Below, one piece after another: positions 17,458 to 26,726 of a DNA stretch of 43,822 nt. The notes beneath the pieces were generated by a model. That model had not been told where the DNA came from. It was given only the letters and a program-made list of their open reading frames with translations, and did no database searches. Origin of the DNA: CAYJLC01 sp044426355 (GTDB lineage Bacteria; Bacillota; Clostridia; Oscillospirales; Butyricicoccaceae); contig JAWXUO010000009.1 in NCBI GenBank assembly GCA_044426355.1, positions 1 to 43,822 on the forward strand. Reading direction: 5' to 3'. Position numbers and translations under genes: made by a program. The stretch's first letter is position 1. The number at the start of each line of letters is the position of its first letter.

Positions 17458-19552
17458 AATTTTCTCCATAATTTATTAAAATATCACTGTATTCGACTGT
17501 AGTTCTTGCAGGAAATCCTGAAACTCGTGATAACATATCGTAGTCATTTGACAAAATCACCTCACTCACCGATAATTTCATCAAAGATGCCTCAAGTCGT
17601 CTGTATTCGCCTATCGTTTTGTCTGCTAAAACCACAGTTTCAGCTGTAATCATATTCGTTTCTAAAAATTGCTCAAGCATTAAATTTGTAAAAGCGTGTA
17701 AAATCAGCGTGTCATAAACTTTTACTGCAAGTTTTTTATCTACATCATCAAAAATTTCGATATAATCTGGTAATTTCCCATTAATTTCTATGTTTTCGCC
17801 GTCTAAAAACTCCAAAAGTATCTCATTTGCATCTGCTCGCACCATTTGATCTGGATATACAATATTTAAAACATCATAATCAAGCGTCAAAACATCTCTC
17901 AAATGCGTGCTATCTATCGACGTAATTATTAAATTATCAATTTTTTCATACGAATATTTGTATAAAAACTCATTTACAACCTTTGACGCAGAATAATATT
18001 CGGTAGAAGCACAATCTATCAGCGTAACTTCGTTTTTATACGTCACAACAATGCACTGCCCATCTCCAACTGCCAAAACATTGATTTTAAGCGAATTTAT
18101 GTCCTTATTTATAGCGTAAATGCCAGCCAAAGTAAATATTATTACAGATAAAAATATTGTAGTTTTTTGAAACTTTTTAAAAAACACACTAATAGTACAA
18201 ACAGTTATTAAAATAAGTAATACAACAATTTGTATATTATTACTGCTTGATAATGCATATTTAAAAGTAGCTAAAAATGTTATAATTTTCGTTGTAATTA
18301 ACACTAAAAACTCTATTATTACAGCAAGTGGCAACAAAATCTGCGTATTTATCAAAGAAATAAGTATGTAGATGATACAAAGTGGAAAAAGCACTGCAAT
18401 TATTGGTAGAATTATTAAATTCGACAGCACTGTTAAAGTTGAAATATACCCAAAATAATAGAAACATGCAAATGTTGTCATAATTGTTACACAAATGCTC
18501 ACAGTTACTGATGATAATATGAATTTATTTATATATTTGGTTTTTATTGCACTAAAAATCGGTTCATAGAGATAAATTATGCCAATACTTGACAAAAACG
18601 AAAGCACAAAGCCTATATCATAAATCATGTATGGTTCGTATGCTAAAAGTATCACAAAAGCTACCCATACGGATATTTTACTCGAATTTTCTCTGCCTAT
18701 AAACCACGCAATAATTATCATATATTGCATAATTACAGCACGTAAAATTGATGCTTTAAAACCAACAACAAACAAAAACATCGTTACTAAAATTCCTGCA
18801 AAAGCAAAACCATAGCGTTTGCCAAAAATCAGCATGCAAAGGCTAGCTAAAAAACCTACATGCATTCCAGAAACTGCTAAAATATGCGAAATTCCTATTT
18901 TTGTTATATCTATCGAAAAATACTCATCAAAATCACTTTTATCGCCTAAAACTAAACCTTTTACAAATGCACTTGTTTCAAAATTTAAAGTTTTTTCTAA
19001 GTTTCCCTTTATTTTCAACTGTAAATCGCTAAAAAATCGTAAAAATGTAAAATTTTCCACATAATTTATTTCTATGTAATTTGCACTCATTAAAACATTT
19101 ATATTGTCTGATTTATAATAATTTTCCCTATCAAACCCAGTTTTATAAGTTGGAATATATACATATGCATTACCTGAAATTTCATCAGATGGACGTATTA
19201 ACTCCCCTTCATTTTGAAAATATATTTTACTTTTAAAATTAATATCATCTATCGTTACATCTGCGATTACAGACGAAAAAGTGTCGTATTTTTCTTCAAT
19301 TTCTATAGCTACGGCATAAAAATCGTGTGTTTCCTTAGCCAAAGTATGCTCAATCTCGCTATTTTCATAAAAATTGAAGATGATAGTACTTAAAGTAATA
19401 CCTACAAATATTGCTTTAAAAACTATCTTCTCACTGCACACAAGGATAGCCACAAATAAAATGGCTACCCCTACATACAATATATTATTTAAGTTATTTA
19501 CCTTTAAAACTATCGCTAGAAAATATGCGACAGCAAATGCACAAACTTCCAT
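17447..19552 (-). CDS. comEC: ComEC/Rec2-family DNA uptake membrane protein
   Basis: The 701-residue protein has N-terminal membrane segments, an extracellular OB-like part, then the polytopic Competence domain with the signature HILAVSGMHVGFLASL. A C-terminal metallo-beta-lactamase-like domain starts near residue 488. ComEC carries single-stranded DNA across the membrane in transformable bacteria. The C-terminal domain is degenerate: where family members have HxDxDH, this one has S545-I-D-S-T-H550, losing one His and one Asp, and the GQGD signature reads GDGQC. Nuclease activity is therefore doubtful. The ATG follows the HIT stop by 4 bp. No comEA is beside it. Confidence 0.9.
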   Translation of the reverse strand: MEVCAFAVAYFLAIVLKVNNLNNILYVGVAILFVAILVCSEKIVFKAIFVGITLSTIIFNFYENSEIEHTLAKETHDFYAVAIEIEEKYDTFSSVIADVTIDDINFKSKIYFQNEGELIRPSDEISGNAYVYIPTYKTGFDRENYYKSDNINVLMSANYIEINYVENFTFLRFFSDLQLKIKGNLEKTLNFETSAFVKGLVLGDKSDFDEYFSIDITKIGISHILAVSGMHVGFLASLCMLIFGKRYGFAFAGILVTMFLFVVGFKASILRAVIMQYMIIIAWFIGRENSSKISVWVAFVILLAYEPYMIYDIGFVLSFLSSIGIIYLYEPIFSAIKTKYINKFILSSVTVSICVTIMTTFACFYYFGYISTLTVLSNLIILPIIAVLFPLCIIYILISLINTQILLPLAVIIEFLVLITTKIITFLATFKYALSSSNNIQIVVLLILITVCTISVFFKKFQKTTIFLSVIIFTLAGIYAINKDINSLKINVLAVGDGQCIVVTYKNEVTLIDCASTEYYSASKVVNEFLYKYSYEKIDNLIITSIDSTHLRDVLTLDYDVLNIVYPDQMVRADANEILLEFLDGENIEINGKLPDYIEIFDDVDKKLAVKVYDTLILHAFTNLMLEQFLETNMITAETVVLADKTIGEYRRLEASLMKLSVSEVILSNDYDMLSRVSGFPARTTVEYSDILINYGENYGE

Positions 19553-19555
19553 AGC

Positions 19556-19894
19556 TTAACCTGGAGGCCAAGAAAGATTTCTGCCAGCTAAAACATGAAA
19601 ATGCATATGCGAAACTGTTTGACCACCGTCTGCCCCACAATTATTTACTATGCGATAACCATTTTCAACACCTAAATCCTTACAAATTTTAGGTATTTTT
19701 GCAAAAATATGTGCAATAACCTTAGAATTTTCGTCATTAACATCATCAGCACTTGCAATATGCTCTTTAGGTATTACTAAAAAATGCGTTGGAGCTTCAG
19801 GAGCAATATCTAAAAAAGCATAGATTTTTTCGTCTTCATAAACTTTTTTAGACGGAATACTTCCATCTATAATTTTACAAAATAAGCAATCCAT
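19556..19894 (-). CDS. HIT-family nucleotide-binding hydrolase (HinT-like)
   Basis: The 112-residue protein carries the histidine triad His96-x-His98-x-His100 (SHMHFHVLAG) and the N-terminal CLFCKIIDG with the zinc-type Cys3/Cys6 pair. HinT-like proteins hydrolyse adenosine phosphoramidates and aminoacyl adenylates. Its position 9 bp downstream of alaS fits a role in clearing aminoacyl-adenylate by-products, though that is inference from context. Confidence 0.93.
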   Translation of the reverse strand: MDCLFCKIIDGSIPSKKVYEDEKIYAFLDIAPEAPTHFLVIPKEHIASADDVNDENSKVIAHIFAKIPKICKDLGVENGYRIVNNCGADGGQTVSHMHFHVLAGRNLSWPPG

Positions 19895-19903
19895 AAAATC
19901 CTC

Positions 19904-22531
19904 CTAGCTCAACATTTTTTCTACAATATTATTAACGCTTTCTAGTGCAAGTTCTAATTTTGATGGGTCTTTACCACCAGCAGAGGCTAAATCTGGTTTG
20001 CCACCACCTCCACCACCAGTGATTGTGGCTACTTCTTTTATAACTTTGCCTGCATTTGCACCTTTTTGCATTGCATCTTTACCACAAACAGCAACAAAAT
20101 TAATTTTTCCATCTACAACAGATGCCAAAACAGCTACCATATTTGGTGCTTGTTCTTTAATTGTGTCTGCCATTGATTTTAGCGTGTCCATATTTGCATC
20201 GTCAACTTTTACAGCTAGAACATTTACTCCACAAACATCTTTTGAAAGATTTATCATAGATGCAAGTTGAATATTACCCATTTTTGATGTAACGCTTTGA
20301 AGTTGGCGTTGCAATTCCTTGATATTATCCATCGCAGAATGTGCTTTTTGTGCAACATCTTTCGGTGTTGCTTTCAAAGCTTCAGCAGTTTTTATGATTA
20401 TTTCTTCTTTTTCATCAATTAAATTTAGAACAGCCATAGCAACAACTGCTTCTATTCTACGAACACCAGAAGCTACCGAACTTTCAGATTTAATTTTAAA
20501 TGCACCAATTTTTGCAGTGGTATCTATATGTGTACCACCACAAAGCTCTATTGAGAAATCACCCATAGACACAACACGAACTACATCGCCATATTTTTCT
20601 CCAAATAAAGCTGTCGCTCCTGCCTCTCTCGCATTATCAATAGCCATTTCTTCCATTTTTATAGCTAAACCAGCTAAAATTTGCTCGTTTACAAGTAGTT
20701 CTACTTTACGAATTTCTTCATCAGTTAGACGCTCAAAATGTGTAAAGTCGAAACGGAAACCATCGTCAAATACATACGAACCAGCTTGATTTACATGCTC
20801 GCCTACAACTTCTTTTAGTGCTTTATGAAGTAAATGCACGCTTGAATGCGATCTTGAAACTTTTGCACGGAAATTTTCATCAATTTCTGTACTTACAGTG
20901 TCTTTTTTGTCTAAAACACCTTTTAAAACTTCTCCAACATGCAAAACTTTTCCATCTGGCATTTTTATAACAGATGATACATTAAACTCAAAATCTTTCG
21001 CTAAAATTTTACCTTTGTCCGAAATTTGCCCACCACTTTCTGCATAAAAAGTAGTTTTATCTGTAATAATAGTAGCTTTTTGTCCTGCAAATATGCTATC
21101 TTCTAATTTTCCATCAACAGCAATTGCAATAATTTTCGCATCGGTTTTTTCGTTAGTATATCCAACAAACTCTGTTGTTAAAGATTTATCTAGTCCTAAA
21201 TCTTCTTGTTCCCAGCCTAAATCACCCATTTCTGCACGAGCTTTTCTCGCTCTTTCTCTTTGAGCTTTCATTTCTTCGTCAAATTCTGTAGTATCTGTTG
21301 TAAAACCGTTATCCTCAAGAATTTCTAGTGTTAAATCTATAGGGAAACCATAAGTATCATATAATTTAAAGCAATCTGCACCTGAAACTTTTTTATCGCT
21401 CGAATTTGCCATCAAGTCCTCTAAAATTTTAAGACCTGCGTCAATCGTTTGTTCGAATTTTTGTTCTTCTACAGAAATAATTTTTTTAATGTAGCTTTCT
21501 TTTTCTAAAAGTTCTGGATATGCTCCTGCACTTTCTTTTATAACCGTATCGCAAACGTCATATAAAAACGGTTTTTTTATACCTAAAAGTTTACCATGTC
21601 GAGAAGCACGACGTAAAAGTCTACGTAAAACATATCCACGGCCTTCGTTTGACGGAATAACTCCGTCGCAAACCATCATAGTTGTGCTACGAATATGGTC
21701 TGTAATTACACGAAGCGAAACGTCTGTTTTGTAGTTTTCGCCATAAGTTTTACCTGCAACTTTTGAAATATGTTGAGTTATATTCATAACCGTATCTACA
21801 TCAAAAAGCGAATCAACGCCTTGCATAATACAAGCTAGTCTTTCAAGTCCCATACCTGTATCTATGTTTTTTTGCTCAAGTTCTGTATAGTTATTTTCGC
21901 CATCGTTACTATATTGCGTGAAAACTAAATTCCAAAATTCAACATATCTGTCGCAGTCGCAACCTACAGCACAATCTGGGTTATCACATTTTGGGTCTAT
22001 GCCTCTATCGAAATAAATTTCCGAACATGGTCCACAAGGTCCTGCTCCAATTTCCCAAAAGTTATCTGCTTTGCCTAAACGCACGATACGGTCAGGGTCA
22101 ACGCCAACTTCGTTTATCCAAATATCACGAGCCTCATCATCATCTAAATAAATAGACACCCAAATTTTATCAGTTGGAATTTCCATAACTTTCGTTATAA
22201 ATTCCCACGCATATTTTGTAGCATCTATTTTAAAATAATCTCCGAAAGAGAAATTACCTAGCATTTCAAAATAAGTACCATGACGTGAAGTTTTCCCAAC
22301 TCTTTCTATATCTGGTGTACGAATACATTTTTGGCAAGTTGTCATTCTTGTTTTCGGAGGTACAACTTCGCCTGTAAAATATGGCTTTAAAGGTGCCATA
22401 CCAGAGTTTATAAGCAGTAACGAATTATCGCCAATAGGCACAAGTGGTGCTGATGATGCTCTTAAATGTTCTTTTTCTTCAAAGAAACTCAAGAATTTTT
22501 CTCGAATTTCGTTAAGTCCCATGTATTTCAT
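19904..22531 (-). CDS. alaS: Alanyl-tRNA synthetase
   Basis: The 875-residue class II synthetase charges tRNA-Ala. The N-terminal catalytic core contains the family motif 1 and 2 regions (INSGMAPLKPYFTG, TYFEMLGNFSFGDYF). The editing domain has the HSSVHLLH and CGGTHIDTT zinc/catalytic signatures, and the DHHA1-like tail has a Gly-rich GGGGGGKPDLASAGG. Length is normal. The upstream gap to the U32 gene is only 71 bp, too short for a T-box leader, so control must be at the operon level or weak internal initiation. Confidence 0.98.
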   Translation of the reverse strand: MKYMGLNEIREKFLSFFEEKEHLRASSAPLVPIGDNSLLLINSGMAPLKPYFTGEVVPPKTRMTTCQKCIRTPDIERVGKTSRHGTYFEMLGNFSFGDYFKIDATKYAWEFITKVMEIPTDKIWVSIYLDDDEARDIWINEVGVDPDRIVRLGKADNFWEIGAGPCGPCSEIYFDRGIDPKCDNPDCAVGCDCDRYVEFWNLVFTQYSNDGENNYTELEQKNIDTGMGLERLACIMQGVDSLFDVDTVMNITQHISKVAGKTYGENYKTDVSLRVITDHIRSTTMMVCDGVIPSNEGRGYVLRRLLRRASRHGKLLGIKKPFLYDVCDTVIKESAGAYPELLEKESYIKKIISVEEQKFEQTIDAGLKILEDLMANSSDKKVSGADCFKLYDTYGFPIDLTLEILEDNGFTTDTTEFDEEMKAQRERARKARAEMGDLGWEQEDLGLDKSLTTEFVGYTNEKTDAKIIAIAVDGKLEDSIFAGQKATIITDKTTFYAESGGQISDKGKILAKDFEFNVSSVIKMPDGKVLHVGEVLKGVLDKKDTVSTEIDENFRAKVSRSHSSVHLLHKALKEVVGEHVNQAGSYVFDDGFRFDFTHFERLTDEEIRKVELLVNEQILAGLAIKMEEMAIDNAREAGATALFGEKYGDVVRVVSMGDFSIELCGGTHIDTTAKIGAFKIKSESSVASGVRRIEAVVAMAVLNLIDEKEEIIIKTAEALKATPKDVAQKAHSAMDNIKELQRQLQSVTSKMGNIQLASMINLSKDVCGVNVLAVKVDDANMDTLKSMADTIKEQAPNMVAVLASVVDGKINFVAVCGKDAMQKGANAGKVIKEVATITGGGGGGKPDLASAGGKDPSKLELALESVNNIVEKMLS

Positions 22532-22602
22532 AAAAATTCCCCTTATATTGTAATACTTCTTTTAAAAATAAATCTAATTGTTTTTTTATATGCCTTTTAG
22601 GT

Positions 22603-23829
22603 TTAATCCTCTTGTTTACGTGGTCTGCGTAAAATTGCAAATTCATGTGCTTTAAACGGAAGTTTAAGTTTAAATATCATTGTAGCGTGTTGTGCTACGT
22701 CAATAATCTCATCTTTTTCGTTTTTCATTTCATCAATTTCAAAAGCATATGGCTCCTGATTTGGTTGCACAAGTTCTACCATATCGCCTTTATAAAAGCG
22801 ATTTTTTTGCGAAAATACAGCATTTCCTTCATCATCGCAAGATACTAAAAGTCCTATAATATCCCATTCACGAATGTAGTGAGCACCCTCGTAAAACTCG
22901 CTTGTGTCTTGTCTTCCATGATAAAAACCTGTGAAATAATTTCTGTGCGAAACTTTCATAATTTCATCTTTGCAAGACTGAGGTAATACGTAGTTTTCTG
23001 GGTCTTTTAAATATGCTGTTAATGCTTTTTTATAAGCAGATGTAATTCCCGCTGCGTAGTATGCTGTTTTCGCTCGACCTTCTATTTTAAAAGAATCTAT
23101 ACCTGATTTTACTAGCTCTGGAATATAGTCTATAGTACATAAATCTTTCGAGTTAAACAAATATGTTCCATGCTCGTCTTGTTCTATCGGCATATATTCA
23201 TTAGGTCTAGTTTCTTCTACAACGCTATATTTCCATCTGCAAGGTTGAGCACATTCGCCTTGGTTTGCATCACGACCTGTTAGGTAGTTTGAAATTAAGC
23301 AACGTCCTGAATAAGACATACACATCGCACCATGAACAAAAGCTTCTAGTTCTAAATCTTTGTCAGTTTTTGCACGTATTTCTGCAATTTCTTCGAAAGA
23401 AAGTTCTCGTGCAAGCACAACTCGTTTTGCTCCAAGTTCATGCCACATTTTTGCCGATTCATAGTTTACAATACTTGTTTGTGTGCTTATGTGAATATCT
23501 GTTTTTGGTGCATATTTTTTAGCAAATGGTAAAAGTCCTATATCTCCAATTATTATGCTGTCAACTTTTATATCACTTAAAAATTCAAAGTACTCAGGCA
23601 CTTTAGCCATCATTTCATTGTGTGCTAAAATATTCGCTGTAATATAAACTTTTGCGTTTCTATCATGTGCATATTTTACAGCTTTTATAAATTCCTCTTG
23701 AGAAAAATTGCTAGACGCTTTTCTCATTCCAAATTCTTTTCCTGCCATATAAACAGCGTCAGCACCATATTCTATAGCATATTTTAATTTTTCAAAATCT
23801 CCTGCTGGAGCTAAAATTTCTTGTTTCAT
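22603..23829 (-). CDS. U32-family peptidase-like protein (TrhP/RlhA type)
   Basis: The 408-residue protein begins MKQEILAPAGDFEKLK and contains the U32 signature (EAFVHGAMCMSYSGRCLIS followed by the NQGECAQPCRWKY cysteines). U32 members of this type are now linked to RNA hydroxylation: TrhP acts at tRNA U34 and RlhA on 23S rRNA. The annotation as a protease is historical. I cannot say which RNA is targeted here. It lies 11 bp downstream of mltG; U32 genes sit near mltG (yrrL) in Bacillus too. Only one U32 gene is present in this window. Confidence 0.88.
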   Translation of the reverse strand: MKQEILAPAGDFEKLKYAIEYGADAVYMAGKEFGMRKASSNFSQEEFIKAVKYAHDRNAKVYITANILAHNEMMAKVPEYFEFLSDIKVDSIIIGDIGLLPFAKKYAPKTDIHISTQTSIVNYESAKMWHELGAKRVVLARELSFEEIAEIRAKTDKDLELEAFVHGAMCMSYSGRCLISNYLTGRDANQGECAQPCRWKYSVVEETRPNEYMPIEQDEHGTYLFNSKDLCTIDYIPELVKSGIDSFKIEGRAKTAYYAAGITSAYKKALTAYLKDPENYVLPQSCKDEIMKVSHRNYFTGFYHGRQDTSEFYEGAHYIREWDIIGLLVSCDDEGNAVFSQKNRFYKGDMVELVQPNQEPYAFEIDEMKNEKDEIIDVAQHATMIFKLKLPFKAHEFAILRRPRKQED

Positions 23830-23840
23830 ATATTTACTTC

Positions 23841-25082
23841 CTAGTTTCTAACACTTGCAACTGCTGCATTATGTTCTGCTAAAGTTTTTGTGAAAATATG
23901 GTATCCATCATCTTTTGCAACATAGAAGTAATATCCATGACTTTCAGGTTCAAAAGCTGATAAAATAGCGTCTATACCTGCGTTTGCAATAGGTCCTGCT
24001 GGTAGTCCAGTTCTTGTGTAGGTATTATATGGACCATCTTTATCAAGGTCTGATTGTAAAATTTCTTCACGGTGTCCTGATGCATATTGGATAGATGCGT
24101 CTATATTTAAAAACGGATATGCAGAGCTTTCTAAACGATTGTGTATAACACCTGATATTGTTGCTTGTTCATCTACCTTTGCAGCTTCACGTTCAATAAG
24201 TGATGCTATTGTTATAAGTTCATGCAAAGTATAATCAAATTCGCCATTTTCTATAGCAAGGCTTAATTCCCAAGTTTTATCATCAAAGTTATTTAGCATT
24301 TTGTTTATTACAGAAACAGGATTATCGCCTACATAAAACTCATATGTGTCTGGGAATAGATACCCCTCTAGTTGGTAGATTACATCGTCTTGTTCTTGTA
24401 AAAAAGTATGACTAAAAGGATAATTTATTGCAGTATCTATAAATTCATCATATGTTACAACATCTTTTTCTTCCATCAATGTTGCTATTTGCTCTAAAGT
24501 ATACCCCTCTGGAACTGTAACATTTACAGTTTCTACCGTTAGTGACTCTGTAGTATTTTTTGCAAGTTCATTTAAAAGACCTCGGTAGTCTAAATTTGTG
24601 TTTAGCTCGTGAGTTCCCTCTGTAAAAGAGCTACCACTAGCCGAAATTTGTACAAAAAGATTAAAAAGTGGTCCATATTCTACAATACCAGCTTTTGTTA
24701 CGATACTTGTAACTTGGCTTATTGTCGCATTATCTGGTATAGTTACTATAACTTCTTTATCATCTTTTACAAAAGCGAACATATCATTCGCTACTTTTAT
24801 AGCTATGAAAGACAGCAGAGAAGACACTGCTAAAACAAACATTATATATAAAACTGTTGCTCTAATTACTTCTAGTCCACTACGAACATGCTTTTTCTTA
24901 CGAACTATATTGTTTCCCTTTGGTGCAGGCTTTTTAGCACTAGTTCTTTTGCTTGCAGTAGCTTTACTAGTTGTACTTGCAGTCTTCGGTGTCGTCTTGC
25001 TTGTCGAAGTTGTTTTTTTATCGCTCGCCGTTTTATTTGTACTACTCGTAGTAGTTTTCTGTGGTATTTTTTTGTCGTCCAT
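23841..25082 (-). CDS. mltG: Endolytic peptidoglycan transglycosylase MltG
   Basis: The 413-residue protein has a cytoplasmic tail of about 70 residues very rich in Thr, Ser, Lys and Ala, one membrane segment (about 73-97) and an extracellular YceG/LysM-like plus catalytic region. The family signature with catalytic Glu is visible (ASLIEREAAK), with a following GVIHNRLESSAYPFLNID and a late RTGLPAGPIANAG. MltG cuts nascent glycan strands and sets their length. Its ATG overlaps the stop of the upstream membrane gene (TAATG), implying coupled translation. Confidence 0.93.
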   Translation of the reverse strand: MDDKKIPQKTTTSSTNKTASDKKTTSTSKTTPKTASTTSKATASKRTSAKKPAPKGNNIVRKKKHVRSGLEVIRATVLYIMFVLAVSSLLSFIAIKVANDMFAFVKDDKEVIVTIPDNATISQVTSIVTKAGIVEYGPLFNLFVQISASGSSFTEGTHELNTNLDYRGLLNELAKNTTESLTVETVNVTVPEGYTLEQIATLMEEKDVVTYDEFIDTAINYPFSHTFLQEQDDVIYQLEGYLFPDTYEFYVGDNPVSVINKMLNNFDDKTWELSLAIENGEFDYTLHELITIASLIEREAAKVDEQATISGVIHNRLESSAYPFLNIDASIQYASGHREEILQSDLDKDGPYNTYTRTGLPAGPIANAGIDAILSAFEPESHGYYFYVAKDDGYHIFTKTLAEHNAAVASVRN

Positions 25083-25933
25083 TAAAACCTCCCGTTATAT
25101 GTAGCTATGAAAATCCCCAGTAGTAAAACCGAAAACCATATAATTTCTAGCTCTTTTGATGTAATTCTTTTAATTTTCTTTTGATTAAATCTATAATAAA
25201 GCACTACAGTTTCCATTATCTTAATAGCTTTTATTAAAAATATAAAACCTATAACAACATATATAAAAACAAAATAATGCATTATTCCAAAATTTGCGTA
25301 GCTTCGATACAAACTTTCTAATACAAACCCTGCTAAAGTGCTTGCTGATAATAATGCGATTGCCATTTTAATTTGCGAAAATGAGCTTAAAAAATAAAAT
25401 ATTGCTACCCCCAAAAAAACATTCTTTAAAGTGTTGTTGTCATATGTTATAGCAAAAGCTAAAACGCAAGCTACAATACAGCTTGTTCCAGAATATTTTT
25501 GCTGTAGCACCTGTATTGCATTCATATAATATATGCACACAATTACTATAAAAACAAGCACTACAAATATATTTGTAATAATATTAAATTCTAAATTCAA
25601 TATTAATGAATTTTCTACAATTTCTCTATATTTATTTTGGTATAAATAATATATAATTACTTCTAAAATTAGAGCATAACCTATAGAAAAATTGATAGTA
25701 AATGCACGTAAATTTTTGTCTATCTTGTTTTCGGTAGGTCTTAAATTTTTAAAATTAATGCAAGTAGGAATTATGAAACCTATTATAGCATAAAACGTTA
25801 AAAAAATATACCAATTATATTTAGAAAAGCTATAATTTTTACTTATAATAATAGTTAAATACATAATCATTATAGTATATATTATGCTAATAAATTGCTT
25901 AATTTCGCTTTTTATCGTTATGTTTTTTATCAT
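25082..25933 (-). CDS. Polytopic membrane protein, unknown function
   Basis: The 283-residue protein is dominated by about eight or nine hydrophobic segments (roughly 13-29, 41-57, 80-98, 112-135, 148-163, 170-185, 188-206, 215-240 and 262-280). It has short charged loops and a basic loop near 246-255 (RFNQKKIKRI). I recognise no family signature or catalytic motif. Translation is coupled to mltG by a TAATG junction, the strongest clue to its role: it may act with MltG or in envelope growth. The gene is more AT-rich than mltG and alaS, in keeping with its membrane content. Confidence 0.7.
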   Translation of the reverse strand: MIKNITIKSEIKQFISIIYTIMIMYLTIIISKNYSFSKYNWYIFLTFYAIIGFIIPTCINFKNLRPTENKIDKNLRAFTINFSIGYALILEVIIYYLYQNKYREIVENSLILNLEFNIITNIFVVLVFIVIVCIYYMNAIQVLQQKYSGTSCIVACVLAFAITYDNNTLKNVFLGVAIFYFLSSFSQIKMAIALLSASTLAGFVLESLYRSYANFGIMHYFVFIYVVIGFIFLIKAIKIMETVVLYYRFNQKKIKRITSKELEIIWFSVLLLGIFIATYNGRF

Positions 25934-25939
25934 AATACC

Positions 25940-26716
25940 TCAATTATACATTAAATTCAAATATCCGTTTGGCATCACATCTTCTTCTAAAGATTTTATA
26001 ACCCCTAGTTTTTCCGATTTACCATAGGTTTTATAAATTGTTTTAGAAAAAGATTTTACGCATTTTAATATATCAACCGAAAATATCTCGTCTATAATAT
26101 AAACATCTTCTTCAAAATATCCAAAAGAATAACCTATAATGCGTGAATTTTCTATATAAACTTTTGCACCCTCGCCGTATAAATCCATTTGTATTTCAAA
26201 AAAACGTTCATCACGATTTATATAAAAATCGCCTTTGTCTGCATTATTATATATCTGTATCACGTCGCAAATATCTTCTTTTTGCATAAATCTCGAAATA
26301 TTTTCAACATTTTCGTTTTTGCAAGATACAACATCGCAAGAAAATGTCGCTTTATATCCATATTTTGCATAAAAATCATATAGCCAGTCTTTCGCAGGTA
26401 TAAGCACGGAAAATTTATGTCCCAAACTTTTTGAAATATCAAAAGATTTTTGCATAAGTTTTTCTGCATAGCCTTTTTTTCTATGATTTTTTGATGTTGC
26501 AACACCAAAAATATACGTCACGTCGCCATAAGATGATTTATATTTCAACATTTGTAGCATAGACACAATTTTTTCGTTGTCTTTTATTAGTATACAATTT
26601 TCTTTTTCATACAGTTTTTCAAAGAAATATTCGTTAAAGTCCGAATGTTCTGGAAAACATTCTATAAATAACTCTTTTATCTCATAAAAATCTTCACTCT
26701 TCGCATAAGAAATCAT
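25940..26716 (-). CDS. GNAT-family N-acetyltransferase
   Basis: The 258-residue protein has an N-terminal GNAT fold with the acetyl-CoA motif around IFGVATSKNHRKKGYAEKL (about 68-86), where the R-x-x-G-x-A core is intact. A longer C-terminal region (about 135-258) looks like a second, degenerate GNAT-like half. The substrate is not readable. It follows the DUF2156 gene by 10 bp; this pairing of a GNAT with a DUF2156 protein suggests a shared small-molecule or lipid/peptide modification role, which is inference. Confidence 0.83.
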   Translation of the reverse strand: MISYAKSEDFYEIKELFIECFPEHSDFNEYFFEKLYEKENCILIKDNEKIVSMLQMLKYKSSYGDVTYIFGVATSKNHRKKGYAEKLMQKSFDISKSLGHKFSVLIPAKDWLYDFYAKYGYKATFSCDVVSCKNENVENISRFMQKEDICDVIQIYNNADKGDFYINRDERFFEIQMDLYGEGAKVYIENSRIIGYSFGYFEEDVYIIDEIFSVDILKCVKSFSKTIYKTYGKSEKLGVIKSLEEDVMPNGYLNLMYN

Positions 26717-26726
26717 AATTTATACC

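Noticed and set aside
20319..20789. Plus-strand ORF of 156 codons inside alaS
   Set aside because: It is a shadow frame of the AlaS editing domain, which is fully conserved on the minus strand.
22532..22602. Possible T-box leader ahead of alaS
   Set aside because: The gap is 71 bp with no stem I, T-box sequence or terminator pair.
24805..25104. Plus-strand ORF of 99 codons rich in Leu, Val and Ala opposite the mltG start
   Set aside because: It is the antisense of the Thr/Ser/Lys-rich tail of MltG, whose codon pattern gives Leu/Val codons on the other strand. It has no ribosome site of note.
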